A DNA stretch of 64,000 nt from Isoetes taiwanensis (GCA_021234155.1 JAJEKV010000059.1:909844-973843), one strand, 5' to 3'. Shown: positions 8,822-20,762, counted from the first letter of the stretch. Program-made: numbers and translations. Notes: generated by a model not told the origin, from the sequence alone.

Positions 8822-9423
8822 TCAATATTCTAGCCAACGTACTGAAGCCCAATTTGGGAAGGGCTTCACATACTGTTGCAGGTCTGGTGCTATCAACAAA
8901 TGCTCTAGCCATGGTTTCAGAAGTGTCAATAGACCTGTGTCTTCAACATCACTTTCCTGCCATGAAGGTGGGCATATGCAATTTTTGTTGGGATTGAAGA
9001 GCATCTTGTACTCGGAGTCGTCTACTATTAGTGTGTTGCTCTCATTCCTGTCTGGATACTTCTCCTATATAAACTCAATTGGCTTCAGATACAAAGGTTT
9101 GTCTTCAGAAGCTGCAATCCGGAAAGGCAGCTCCAAACAGTGGCTTCCATCAAAAGTGAACCTTAAGTCCCTTATCTGCGTCATTGTGAAGATTTTATCC
9201 ACTACTCTTGATAGGTTCCATGGAGCTATTGATGACCATATTCCTACTTCAAAGTGTTCAAATACAAATTCGAGGAATTCGTCTAGGTGGGGCCTTGAGA
9301 ACAACACTTTCTTGCCTATTATGTCATAATTTCCAACTAGCTGATCATCTGATACCAAAGTCCTATGTATTTGTTTTGCCAAAACATTATTGATATCAAA
9401 CACTATCAACCTTTTCTGTACAC
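8822..9423 (-). pseudogene. FCP1/NLI-like HAD-domain protein, module copy C
   Basis: After a CAG acceptor at 9424, the frame encodes a plant-type NLI-interacting-factor/FCP1-like HAD domain. It has LIVFDINNVLA (motif I), RPHLDEFLEFVFEHFEVGIWSS (motif II region), the DLRFTFDGSHC block and NTLIVDDSEYKMLFNP (motif III). Motif I has Asn where phosphatases have the second catalytic Asp (DxD), as in some plant DLNG-type relatives, so phosphatase activity is doubtful. One in-frame TAG (9065-9067) interrupts the frame at a place where copy A reads TCA. It follows the C48 peptidase gene in the same direction. The first exon is not identified. Confidence 0.65.
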
Positions 9424-9591
9424 CTGCTATGAAAGAACATGTAATTTATCAATAAAGTATGGTGGAGTTGAATAAAAAGAGATTTTATTCATTAAAATTC
9501 AATGAAAAAATGTGTATTTTATAATCAAATAGTGTTTAGCATTGACAATGGGGATAGACTTTCTCAGCCACATTCATTAGTACCAGGTGGT

Positions 9592-10890
9592 CTAATGGTT
9601 TCGGGTGCGATGTGAATGTGGTCTCTCCTGAAGTAGTGCTCGGATGAGAACATCACGACGATCCTCCGCATACTTTGGCAAGAACCAATTTCGGGTAATC
9701 TGGAGATGTGACAACAATACTTACATAATAAGTATTGGAAACCATTTGTTTGCAAGACAAAAGACATGAGATACTCACATTGGTAGTTTTACCACACACG
9801 ATTGTGTCTACAAACTTCTGCATATAAGCTGCAACATAGAGGCCACATGAATCCCCATCTTTCTGTTGTGGACACTTATGAACCTTCACAACTGGTGAAG
9901 GGTTTTGTCCATGCTTCAAGAAAGTGGGACACTCGACACAACCGCGTGCCATAGTGAGGATGTGGAGCCTGCAAAAGACCAGATCAACTTTGTAGCAAAT
10001 GAATGAAAGAAGCTGCTAACATGGTATCCAATCTACTCAATATACTTTAATAAAAGGAGATGTGAAATACAAAATACCTCTTAAGTGCAAGCATGTCAAC
10101 GTCAATGTCCTCGGCAGAATTGAAGATCTGAATGTTGATGGTGTTCTTACTCTTAGTAAGTGCCATGTTGAAGATGGCCAAAGTGTGATGTTCAGTAATA
10201 GCACATAGCATTGGAATCATGATCCATCTGCACTTGAGCCAATTTATCCCTGTAAGAGCTCCCTTTACAATATCTCTTCCACGCTCGGAGGCTGCCATAG
10301 ATTTATCTTTTTCGCTTGCCTTGCAGTGTGCTGCAAATTCCATGAAGCTGTCCGGTGGGAAGAACCAGACGTCAGCCTTCTTATCATCTGGAACACAGAG
10401 CTTCAGGTACCTATAACAAGTTGAAAAGGATGAAATTACTAACTTGACTTACACATACAAATGAATAAGTTCAAAGTCCAGTACCTGGCATACATATCCA
10501 CATGCCGGTTGGAAAATTTTTCAATATCCATGTCCAGCACATCTTGTTCAAATAAATAAAACTCCATTTCAGGCAAAGATCCTGGGAAGATCCTTGCCTT
10601 CTTCAGCTTCATCATTCGGTTGAGCAAAGCATCATATGGCCTGTATTCAGAACTGCAGTCTGGGTTCAATGACCAGTACATTTACACAAATCATCTGCAT
10701 TCGTCTACTACTATCCATAGTATTTTAAAGTTTTTAACTTGGATACTAGATGTAAATAAAAATGTAAGATATGTAGATCAAGTTACCTGTAGAGATCATT
10801 CTTATGCTCTGCTGATACTATTTTCTCAGAGTCAGTATCCATTTTCTTCCCTTCTTTTTCGGTTTCCTTACTCAGATTCTTCTTAGGTTC
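9592..10890 (-). CDS. Ulp1/SENP-like C48 cysteine peptidase, module copy C
   Basis: Exons that join in frame with GT-AG borders: ending 10485, then 10078-10410, 9779-9968 and 9592-9699, with TAG at 9594-9592. The 10078-10410 exon carries the Ulp1 catalytic His region (EHHTLAIFNM) followed by INIQIFNSAED. The 9779-9968 exon carries the Gln and catalytic Cys in QQKDGDSCGLYV. The last exon (ITRNWFLPKYAEDRR, ending in RNH) has no frame damage. Such enzymes cleave SUMO-like modifiers or polyproteins, and plant Mutator-like and other transposons often carry them. An upstream exon near 10790-10890 is K/E rich, but its acceptor is unclear. Compare the decayed copy at 43420-44480 inside element A. Confidence 0.75.
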
Positions 10891-10960
10891 AGCTATGTGT
10901 TTAAAAAGTAGTTATGATCTCAAAGATCTTAGATGACAAGAATTCTGAAATTCTCGCTTC

Positions 10961-11205
10961 CTATCTAGAGGAGTACTCTGCACCCTCGAGGGGATCTGGT
11001 CCCATTGTGATCATGGTCATGATGCAGTAGAGGCATGGGCATTGTCTTGACTTGGCGAAATTGTATCGTCCAGATGAATCTCTTGCTTGGCAGATGAACT
11101 CTCTCTTCATGTTCGGTTTGAGAGCACATAAGCAGATGCAATCACAGTCCTCCTTGAAGTGATGTGAGGAGTTTCCTTCATAAAAGCAGCAGCCCATTTC
11201 TGAAT
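10961..11205 (-). CDS. Cysteine-rich exon, probably upstream part of module copy C
   Basis: The frame contains EDCDCICLCALKP, then FICQARDSSGRYNF, then SRQCPCLYCIM. This gives nine cysteines in about 50 residues, arranged as C-x-C-x-C-x-C and C-x-C-x2-C pairs, compatible with metal binding. It lies in the same orientation as the C48 gene and 70 bases before its K/E-rich exon. LINE sequence begins just beyond, at about 11280. Not recognised in element A. Confidence 0.35.
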
Positions 11206-11278
11206 ATCCTCGAATTTTTTGTTTGGAAAAGTAATACGCCTGCTTAAAATAAAGAGTTTTCCTGCAAAACAGATCATT

Positions 11279-11694
11279 TTATGAGTTAACTTTGTAAATC
11301 CAAGATATATCATGGTTAGTTTGAGATAGAATGGCTTGAGGCCATATAATTTCGTTGCTGAAAACCAGTTTATTCCTGCCCTTCCAAATTCTCCAAAGCA
11401 AAATGTAAAAGCTCCAATGTCTTCGGCTATTTGGGATGAAGAAGTCAGTTTCGGGACTATCCAAAGACAGGTTGAGATTTAAGGCATCTGCCGAAATTTC
11501 TACTATCCATTGGGACAACAAGACCTGGAAAGGTGGCCCTCATTCTCTGCAAAAGATAGACATCTGGGACATATATTAGTATTGAAAAAATTGCATCTGA
11601 ACCTTCTGCTATTAGTGGCTAAACTCTTATGCCATAATTGCCAGATAAATGCTTTAATGTTGGAGCAGATCGGAGAGCTCCAGAGATGCTTCAA
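11279..11694 (-). pseudogene. LINE-1 3' end: zf-RVT and C-terminal region
   Basis: The frame at 11503-11694 reads a reverse-transcriptase zinc-binding domain typical of plant L1 LINEs: KAFIWQLWHKSLAT, then CPRCLSFAENEGHLSRSCC. The frame at 11279-11521 reads the usual downstream tryptophan-rich tail (SFYILLWRIWKGRNKLVF). This is the C-terminus of the LINE whose RT lies at 13722-14380. Confidence 0.8.
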
Positions 11695-11814
11695 GTTGAC
11701 CTAGCATCTTTCTTAAGATTTCCCATTTAAGATGCATAGTCGTTGACTGCTCCTGGATGAGGAATTTGTAGGCCTGATTAACCTTAAAAATGAACTTCCC
11801 CTTATGTTGCCAAG

Positions 11815-13502
11815 TGATACTCCAGAAAGCATGAGATATGTATTCGAGGATGTCTTTATAAAGGGTCCTGCTGCTATCATCTTCATTGTTAATGATAGAA
11901 TTCTCGAAAGTGATAACCTCTCCATTTATAAAGAGGTCTGAAATAAGGATTAAGCCCTTCTCCCACTATAGCTTGGCTTGATCTGGGAAATTCCTGATAA
12001 GACAATGGCTGTTGGGTGAAAGCATGTTAGGGCCTACATAAAAAATTACCAAAAAGGTACTTTTCTGTGTACTTCTGTGCAAGTACATAATTGTATTTTA
12101 AAGTACCTAGACTACAAGATTGACTAAAAGAAATTGTGTTATGTTCAAGAGTAGTAGTACATACATGTTGTAAGGTACTTTGTGATGTCAAGAAGATGTT
12201 AAGAACTCAAATATATCATCATCTTTGACTACCCAGAGTATTTTCCAGGTAGTTTCCAAAACATGTAGGCCCTAATATGCTCTTACCCTGTTGTTTTCTC
12301 CAAGCATATAAGGGTTCCACAAAATACTTTGGGTTAGGGTAAGACCCCTATTCCACTTATACATCTCTCTAACCTGCTTCCAAGCATTGATCCACTTTCT
12401 AATTAGAGGAGGAATATTTGCTGGAATTTTGAACTCAAAGAAGGCTGCATCAGGAAGCTGCATTTTGAGGTTCCATCCATAAGGTTTACACTTTGAGATG
12501 TAGTGCTTAATGAGGGTGGCCACATGGTGTTGAATGTCATTGGTAATAGCTCTGAAAAAATACTTAGTAGCCAAGGCATTGGCCTGCTTTTCTATGTTAA
12601 CGATACCAAGACCTCCCATGTTCTTTGTTTTGCAGCATTCTTCCATTGAAATTGGAGTCCGACACCTCCTGTTGCTGCCACAAGATATGATTCTGCCCAT
12701 GATACCTTGGAGCTTCCCATAAACCTTCTTAGGAGCAAGAATAAAGGAGGATTGGTAGACGTGCGTGGAAGCAATGACAGAGTTGGCAAGAATGGCTCAG
12801 CCTCTCCAGAAAGCATGAGATATGTATTCGAGGATGGCTTTATAAAGGGTCATGCTGCTATCATCCTCATTGTTAATGATAGAATTCTCAAAAGTGATAA
12901 CCTCTCCATTTATAAAGAGGTCTGAAATAAGGATTAAGCCCTTCTCCCGCCATAGCTTGTCTTGATCTGGGAAATTCCTGATAAGACAATTGCTGTTGTT
13001 TTCTCCAAGCATATAACGGTTCCACAAAATACTTTGGGTTAGAGTAAGACCCCGATTCCACTTATACATCTCTCTAACCTGCTTCCAAGCATTGATCCAC
13101 TTCCTAATTAGAGGAGGAATATTTGCTGGAATTTTGAACTCAAAGAAGGCTGCAGCAGGAAGCTGCATTTTGAGCTTCCATCCATAAGGTTTACACTTTG
13201 AGATGTAGTGCTTAATGAGGGTGGCCACAGGATGTTGAATGTCATTGGTAATAGCTCTGAAAAAATACTTAGCAGCCAAGGCATTGGCCTGCTTTTCTAC
13301 GTTAATGATACCAAGACCTCCCATGTTCTTTGTTTTGCAGCATTCTTCCATTGAAATTAGAGTCCAATACCTTCTATTGCTGCCACAAGATATGAATCTA
13401 CCCATGATATCTTGGAGCTTCCCATAAACCTTCTTAGGAGCAAGAATAAAGGAGGATTGGTAGACGTGCGTGGAAGCAATGACAGAGTTGGCAAGAATGG
13501 CT
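11815..13502. repeat. Direct tandem duplication of a 705-bp LINE segment
   Basis: Bases 11815-12797 and 12798-13502 are near-identical copies. For example, TCCAGAAAGCATGAGATATG occurs at about 11820 and 12801. The junction falls in GGCTCAGCCT. The left copy is about 279 bases longer because it holds the MITE at 12014-12288 plus its duplicated target. The segment encodes the LINE region between RT and zf-RVT (NMGGLGI, then ANALAAKYFFRAI). Confidence 0.85.
12014..12288. mobile_element. 275-bp MITE related to element A, TSD TGTT
   Basis: Ends GGGTGAAAGCATGTTAGGGC and the matching complement. It is flanked by TGTT at 12010-12013 and 12289-12292. The other half of the LINE duplication near 12990 carries the uninterrupted target (GCTGTTGTTTTCTCC), which proves a 4-bp duplication. 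The interior is rich in GTACTT/GTACAT strings and has no ORF. TIR and TSD length match element A (40259-49654). Confidence 0.85.
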
Positions 13503-13721
13503 CAGCCTGCTTTGGAGAGGTATTTGGAGTTCAAGGTGTCAACCTTGTTGTAGAACTTTTCAATTATGCTATTCCATCGGTCAATAGCATTGGTGGGGAT
13601 AGCAAAAGGAATACCGAGCAATTTTGAATGGGAATTTGGGGGATCAAAATTACAGTCCAGGAGAGAGGCAACTTGAGAGCCAAGCTCGGGATCATGAGAA
13701 GTGAGTTTGGATTTGATAGAG

Positions 13722-14988
13722 TTAACTCTGCATCCAGAACATTGTCTGAAATCCTTCAAGGTAAATTTGGCTTGATTTATGGATTTCTATAAAATGGCCA
13801 TTAAGGAACTGGTCAGTCATATCATTATCAGGGAGATACAAACCTGTTATAGTGCCATCATTTTTAGCCGTTTGAAATCTGTTATGGAATGCTTCCATTA
13901 CTATGATGAAGAGGAAGGGGGCAAGGGTGCAGCCTTGTTTGACTCTCCTTTTGATGCTGAAGAAAGGGCCACACTCTCCATTAATGAGGACTGAAGAAGA
14001 GGAGTTGTGAAGAATGTCCATGAAGAGCTTGACTGAGTTGATACTGAACCCAAATTTCCTGCAGCACAGATCCAAGAAATTCCAGTTGACTGTGTCAAAC
14101 GCTATGGTGATGTCCAGTTTGAGTAAAGCCACATCCTGCTTAGGATGTTTAGCCCACTGGGCCCAAGGGTTGTTGTGGCAATATTACCTAAAATATTTCT
14201 CCCCTTTAAGTAAGCTGATTGGCTTGGGCTAATAATATTGTTGAGCCTATGAGTGATGGCTCCTAAAATAATTTTATAAATGACATTAGTAAGCGAGATC
14301 GGCCTATAATTTGAGAAGGAAACGGGTTCAGGGATCTTGGAAATAAGAGTGATGAAGCTGGTGTTGATCCTCTCGTCCATCTTCTTTCTAATAAGAACCC
14401 CATTATCTATATTCAGAATATAAGAGCCAAGTATATCCCAAGTGGCCTTAAAGAATTCTACAGGTAGGCCATCTGCCCTGGGGATTTCCCATTTTTCATA
14501 TGAAAAATCACTTGCTTAATCTCTTCAAGGGAGAAGAGAGAAGTCAAAGCGATATTCTGATCTTGGGTCACCTTTTCCTCCATTTTGATAAAATTACCAT
14601 TTTCCAAAGAGTTTGCATCTGCTCTAGTACCCATAATGTTAGAGAAATGATTAGTAGCTGCAATATTTAGATCTTTATGTTCGCTAATGTAGGTACCATC
14701 AATCAGGACCTCATGAATATGATTTTTCTTAATTCTGCCTTTCGCCTTAACAAAAACATATTTAGAGTGGTCTCTTTCATCCTCTTTAAGCTCAGTGATT
14801 TTGGATTGTAATCTCCATCCAGCAACAATTCTCAACTCTTCAACTTCTAACGGGCTGCATTGGAACACCATATCATTTACTTCCAGAAGGTGGTCGCTAT
14901 AGGTGATACACGTTTGCCCAACCTTGCTTTGGCCATGGCGATGGATCCCCAACGTCTGAAAGCCTGCTGGAAGGACAAGCAAGCTCAA
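13722..14988 (-). pseudogene. LINE-1 reverse transcriptase (L1-like), decayed
   Basis: Overlapping frames read the RT fingers/palm of plant L1 elements. The N-terminal linker ends EEIKQVIFHMKNGKSPG (14458-14860). FITLISKIPEPVSFSNYRPI follows at 14102-14380. LLKLDITIAFDTVNWNFLD (motif A) and VKQGCTLAPFLF (motif B) lie at 13722-14132. The YxDD box is not read in a clean frame. Frames shift several times. The 5' part continues at 15725-16060 beyond an inserted piece of another LINE. Confidence 0.85.
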
Positions 14989-15705
14989 TGGTTCTCACGC
15001 TGGGGTGTACAGGCAAACAGATGCGTACATGTAAGGACAAAAAAAGATCACAAGGCACTTAAGCTGTACCTAGATGCTACTTTCCTCGTAACCTCTAGGA
15101 TGCAGATGCTCTGACGCATGTTAAGCTGGCATACTATCAGCAGCAAGTCAATCCTAGACTCATGAGAGGCCCACACCAGTACTTGTACACCAAGTTGCCC
15201 ATGAAGAAGCACAAGACTTATAGCTTCCATTCGCACGGGTGCACATCGCCTCCGCATTGAGACAAGACATTGGACTCAGGAAGCACGAGAGCAAAGGCTT
15301 TGCCAGTGTTGCCACCCGGGCGCCATTGAGGATGAATGTCATGCCCTCCAGATCTGCCCAGCGTTTTCCCATATCCGAGAGCGGTATGTTCGATTACTAG
15401 TGCCTGGCCAATCGTTGCATGAGTTATTGAATACGTCGTTAGTGAGTTTGTTGGGGTCATATCTCTAGGAGGTTATGGATGCACGGACTCAGTTGTGTCC
15501 TCCGGGACTGTATTGAACTGTCCTATACAATTGTACAACATGCCAGCATACTTATTACAACTAAGGTTTTTCCCTCGAAAACCCTTCGGGGCGGGGGTTT
15601 TTTAATCCTGTCAGTAATACGCTTGCTGCTCTCTTTATGTTTGGGTCCCATAGGCCAATCGGTCTTCGTGGGCACTAAAAAATCTATTCTATTCTATTCT
15701 ATGTC
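14870..15705 (+). mobile_element. 5'-truncated LINE-2 insertion with (TCTAT)n tail
   Basis: Bases 14940-15480 read the C-terminal zinc-finger region of the LINE at 55.5-61.7 kb. RWGVQANRCVHV and CQCCHPGAIEDECHALQIC-like segments correspond to 59.66-60.18 kb. The 3' UTR string GGGTCCCATAGGCCAAT and the TCTATTCTATTCTA tail match 61.69-61.75 kb. It splits LINE-1, as expected of a 5'-truncated retroposon. The left border is approximate. Confidence 0.75.
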
Positions 15706-15724
15706 CATTTTAATTCTGTTATGA

Positions 15725-16060
15725 TCATCTTCTGTAGCATTAATCAGAATATTTTTAAGATTATTTAGGTGAACCGTCTTGGCTTGATGAATTCCCTTGC
15801 CCCGAATCTTAAGCTTAACTTTAAGAAAATTGACTATGCTGCACCACATGTCATCCATCCATAGGTCTCCTGAGGCTTGGCTGAAGGGTTAACAATATCG
15901 GAAATAATATCCATAAAATCAGGATGCTTGATCATCAGGGTGTTCAATTTAAAGTAGGCCTTCCTCTTAGGCATGGTAGCATCCATCCTCTGAATAGAAA
16001 GAAGCTGAAGGTAATGATCTGCAAGGGTGTAACCTCTAACATTAGAGAAAATCTGGGGTC
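15725..16060 (-). pseudogene. LINE-1 region upstream of RT
   Basis: The minus strand reads KRKAYFKLNTLMIKHPDFMD, a block typical of plant L1 LINEs between endonuclease and RT. It also reads LNNLKNILINATEDDHN, leading to the broken junction with the LINE-2 insertion. It restores continuity with 14860 once the insertion is ignored. Confidence 0.6.
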
Positions 16061-16448
16061 TCCAAAGGGCCCCCTAAGAAATTATAAATTATTTTCCATG
16101 TATTTTCTTGTTAAATATAATATGGGGGCTATGGGTCAATTTTTTGCATTAATAATGCAAATCTGTGATATCTTTTCCATCCCCATTTTTATGCTCCCCT
16201 GCTGCCACCTGGATGCCAAGTTCGTGTGGGTTAGCTGGGGAGATCTTCCCTTCTCGTGAATGGAGCTCCTTGGCCACCTGCATTTGTTTTCGATCAACCA
16301 ACCCACTGTAAACCAAAATCGATGGCATACGAAGTCCATAACAGATCTGAGTGCTGCTTCTTGTATCCAAAATCCGGCCGTGCATACCCACCTGATCCAT
16401 GACGCAGCTCCTTCCTCCATCCAATCTGCTTTGATGTTTTCACATATG

Positions 16449-16500
16449 AAATTCAAATTCAAATTCAAATTCAAATTCAAATCCAAATTCAAAAATTCAA
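16449..16500 (+). repeat. (AAATTC)n microsatellite
   Basis: About eight hexamer units with one C/A variant, 33 bases before the ATG at 16533. Confidence 0.9.
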
Positions 16501-16532
16501 ACCTTGCGCCCTGATAAAAAAGCAACAGGATC

Positions 16533-18461
16533 ATGGCCCGGGCAGTTGTCCATACTCTGTTGCTTCAACTGCTTGCTTCCACTGTTATGGCCCAGATCAC
16601 AATTAACCTCCCATCAGCTGAGTATGCTCAAACCACAAACAAGCATAGGTTAATTTCAGGGCACCTTGATGATGAGAATGCATTGGGCAATTCTGGCGCA
16701 AAGCATGCAAATATTTGGGCAAGAGGAGAGATTTACCCAAAGAATCCTATGACCGGACATCATCTAGATTTTAATTCGGTTGCGAGCTTAGTAAAGTTTG
16801 CTTGTGAAGGTAAATCAGGTTTGCTTTAATATTGTACAGACATGATGCAATAAGTGGCCAATTATTGGCTGAAATTCACAGATTATTAAGGTGCATGCAT
16901 GAACGAAATGAAGAATTCTCTAATTTAGCAAGAACAAGCATGTCAATGGAAAGTGCAATGAAGGAGAAAGAGAAGACAATCATAAAATTAAAAAATGACA
17001 TATTGCAGCTTGAAGCTGATAAAACGCTTGCTAATTGTGTGTTGAAATTGACACAGCGAGAATGTGAGTCAGAGAGCAATCGTGCAAATGACTTGAAGAG
17101 GAAACTTGTATCTGCTGAGAAGAGATTGGCCCCGATGAAGAGGACCTCTCTTGGATGGCGAGAAAGGAAGAAAGGGAAAAAACCAATTGAGAACTTGAAT
17201 ATGAGGTGTGGTGCTGCCAAGAGAAGAATTTATGCAATGAAGAATGTGTTAAACACAAAGAGGCCACACAATGACCAAAAGGTTGTCAGGGAAAATGTAG
17301 GACAGATTGTTAAAACAATTGCTAACAATGATGAGATAATTTCCTTGCTTGATGACCCTTCAAACATTGGCCTTAGGAAAAGAGTGCTCGAACATGTGGT
17401 TGGTGAGATATACTCTAAAATTGATGCATCCAAAGTTCAAGAGGTTAGTGATACTGCAGGAATCAGTAGGCATGGCTACAAGTTGCTGTTCAAGCCATTT
17501 TATGATGCTTTGAAGTCATACAACACAAAGAAAATTGTCATCCCTAGACCCTACAGCTTAGAGCTAATCAAAAGGAGGAAAAACATCTCAGTAAGTGAAA
17601 TATTAGGGAGCATGCATTCTCTGGAATGTGGTTTTCCTGTTGCAGCTCCAGTTACAGCTGGGAACAGTAAGGGTGCCAAAAAAAACTAGAAAAGATCCCA
17701 AAAAAGGCTCAAGAAGTAAAGAGAGAGATATTCTTGGATTGCATGCCAAAAATAACGTGTGGTTTGAATTGGATAAGGTTTTAAGTTTCATGGTTGTTTA
17801 CTATGACATACAGGAGGCAGAGGTAAATGGGCAACTCGAAATTTGCTTGAAGCTGGATGAGATGGAGATGTCACACAGAACAAAGTACGAGAGAGTATCT
17901 ATAACTCTGATGAACAGAGCATTCACGAGCAAGTATGATGAGGAAAGGAACAAGAAGAAGAAAATTAGGGATCCAGATTGGTTTTCTGTGCAATCAGAAG
18001 ACCATACTTGGTGGTTGGGCATGTTCCAGATTCAGAAAGAGAACTACAACATTTTGAAATGGGTTTTTGACCAGACAGATATCCCAAGGCTGCTAGGTAT
18101 GTATGGCAATGGTGAGAAATTAAGTGTTGTAGGCCACGGTTCCTTTATTGTTAATTTCCATTTGGCATGTGACCTAAAGACAGAAAAGGCTATGTATAAC
18201 ATAAGTTCTTCAGGTGCCAAGACCACAAGGTTTTGTATTTATTGCTGCTACACATTGAAGGAGAAGAATAAGAAAGGGTCCAAGAGCACTCTTGAATGTG
18301 ATCAGAACATGCCTCCTAATCGTCACTTGAAAGATGACACATTTGATCCAATACTCCCAATACCACTAGAAAGAGTGCACATTTGCACTCTTCATGCACT
18401 TGTCCAGATTGTGGAGAAGATGATACATCACTCGGAGTGTTTTGGGGTAAAAGAAAGCTAG
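16533..18461 (+). pseudogene. Unrecognised coiled-coil gene, truncated by transposon copy B
   Basis: Two long frames (16832-17689 and 17628-18461) join if one A is ignored in the A8 run near 17680. A short upstream frame begins at 16533 with a possible signal-like hydrophobic start. The product has a coiled coil (17.0-17.15 kb), a basic linker, a helical segment (RKRVLEHVVGEIY), a C-x2-C pair in FCIYCCYTLKE and H-x-C-x2-H in VHICTLHALVQIVEKMIHH. It looks like a transposon-encoded protein, but I cannot name the family. Its last residues GVKES and the stop are supplied by the TIR of copy B, which begins at 18445, so the real C-terminus is lost. Confidence 0.55.
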
Positions 18462-20456
18462 GGTGTCTAAAAAAAATGCCCTTACATTATGTATAATGTA
18501 GGGCATGTAGGCACCCGTTTTTGTTATTTTTTTGAATTTTAGTTAGTTGGGATATGTAATCATTAGGAGTAGCCACGTTAGCAATTCAAAATTATGAGTG
18601 GCAGTGGCAACCAGAACGGACCTTCATTGCAATTTTTCGGAGGGAGATTGCGAAGTGTTTCCTGTTAAATTTGCCGCAGTTCCAATTTCTTGTGTTTCTA
18701 TGTGATCAACGAACTAATTCGACTATAATTTGTTCTTCTTCCTCGAAATCCTTGCCCAAATCCAAGCAATGGACATCTTTGCCTCCCGGAAGTCATCCAG
18801 ATTAAACAAAAATTTGAAAACAGTCGATTCTAGCAAGAAAGCCGAAAAAAAACAAGAGGAAGGTTCAAGCTTTTGAGGAACCAGGGCCAAAAAGAAGACT
18901 TATTTGTGAAGAACCCGCTGTTGTGGAAGCAAAGCATGTAAGATGTGTCAATGCAAATGAAATTTTTCCAGATTTACAACAGATCATGGACGAGCAGTGG
19001 GAGCCCAAAGACATACGGGGGTTCAAAAAATCTAGCGTGAAGCCAGAGTGGGCCGAGAACTTCTACAAACATTATGAAATTGTTTTTGGTAAGCGGGAGG
19101 TCACAAATCGCCATGTCTCTCCAGCTGAAGCAAAATTCATATCTGTGCATGGATGTGTGTTTTGTAGTAATGGCTTTGCTAATAATGAACCTATCCTAGT
19201 TGCTCCATGCGAGCATTCATTTCATATGTTCTGTTTCTCATATTCTATTTCTGCTGGACTATCCTGCCCAAGAGCATGCAAACGGGACGAAAACATTTCA
19301 AAGATCTTGGTTGTGTACACTGGAGGTAAGCAGTATTTCATGATTTATGTTTAATTTGCTGCACCCAGGATTACTCCAATGTAGAATCCATTTATATGTA
19401 GATTGCTGCACTTAAGGTTTTGCTACAGCATGTAGGAGTGTGCTGGTTATTTTATACTTATAGTTCCATGGCTTGCATGTCATACATATATGTGTTTCTT
19501 ACATACATGTTGTACATTCACAGTGTAGGGTCCTAGATGTAGAACTTAAGTACATAAAATTAGGAGTTGTGTACTGAGTTTTGTGGCAGAACATTTAGAG
19601 GTATTTTATGTAATGTCTGATGTGTACACGTGCATACATTGGAGCACATTCATGTACATTACATGTACATTCCATCTAGATAAATAGCTGTTTACATGTG
19701 TATGTATTCAAAGTACTTCAATGTAGATCAGTTCTAGTAATATGTACTGCTATTTTTCAACAGAATAGTTAGAGACTGATTAGTTAGAGACTGATATCTG
19801 ACTGTTATGTGATTTATTTTCAGAGCTTCAAAGTGTCAAAAAACAACCGAAAGCGTAAATTACACCCACGATCGCGCTTTGTTTTCAAATTGTTTTGCAT
19901 TGTGTCAGAGGAAGCAATTTCTTATTCTTGGTTCTGTTTTCACAGTTTTGGAGGTTCCAAAAAAAATTGAGGTGCAAGATGTAGCCGAGGGAAAGAAAGC
20001 AGTGATTGAAGGAAAAAGCAAACTCACTATTCCTACAAAGGATGGGTTGAGGAGGTCGGCACCAGTGTCCCGCATGGTGACATTCCAGATTATGACGAGG
20101 AACTCGAGAGATTGAGGGAGCAGGCTAAGGCCACATCTGCAAAAGTGAAGGCAGCAGCAGAAAATATGACTCCAAAGAAGAAGTCCACGCCTAATACGGC
20201 ACAGAAGAAGAAAATTAAAGCATTTTATTTCAGTGTACAGCAGTAGAGAAGTCCATGACATCCTATGTTTACAGGTCCTAATCAAGAGGAATCTTCCGAG
20301 CGTCAAGAACAAGAGCAGGATACTCTTAAGTTTGTGTCAAATCTTGCTTCTGACATAGTAAAGGAGGTTGAAGTTCAAGACAATGCGAAATCAAGAGAGG
20401 TTGAAGACGAGGATCTATGCTACTCTAAAAGGTTTTATATTTTCAGTTATTGTTAG
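18445..20456 (+). mobile_element. Element A family, copy B (left part)
   Basis: Starts GGGTAAAAGAAAGCTAGGGT exactly as element A and keeps the subterminal palindrome. It is co-linear with 40259-42920 of element A, except that A has about 670 extra bases at 40940-41610. It is preceded by TTTG at 18441-18444, the expected 4-bp duplication, but the right end is not found before 25 kb. The right part (peptidase, HAD domain, transposase) is missing. The right border is approximate. Confidence 0.8.
18769..19325 (+). CDS. RING-H2-like protein, module copy B, first exon
   Basis: ATG at 18769 begins a basic N-terminus (FASRKSSRLNKN). An A8 run at 18846-18853 shifts the frame by one base; beyond it the frame continues through FEEPGPKRRLICEEP to 19325, where a GTAAGC donor follows. 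Residues near the end contain CVFC, then PCEHSFHMFC, then CPRAC. This is a RING-H2 arrangement (C-x2-C, C-x-H-x2-H-x2-C) with C-x3-C at the last pair. Later exons at about 19943-20110 and 20274-20440 are K/E rich. Possible E3-like or DNA-binding accessory protein of the transposon. The same frame is more damaged in element A. Confidence 0.6.
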
Positions 20457-20762
20457 AAACCTTTATAGAAGATTCATCTTTTACTATCACATCAGCTTTC
20501 CTTAGCCTGATGGTTTTTTGGGTGGACATTTCCCAGTAATAAGTCAATTTTATACTCACAAAAATATAAATATAATACCAACTTTCAATTTACCAAAAAA
20601 AAAAAAAAACAAATGTTAAATGTTAAGATTGCATTGCTTTTCTTCATTTATAGTCGATGTCATAAATAGATTTATAGATGAATAAATTAATAAAGAGACC
20701 TGTGGTTTGTTGGTAAGACTCTAAGTTTATAAATGACTACATTGCAGATTCAAATTTGTATG

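Noticed and set aside
20699..20762. Second tRNA-like A/B box pair (TGGTTTGTTGG ... GATTCAAATTT)
   Set aside because: B box deviates at key positions and no repeat partner was seen.
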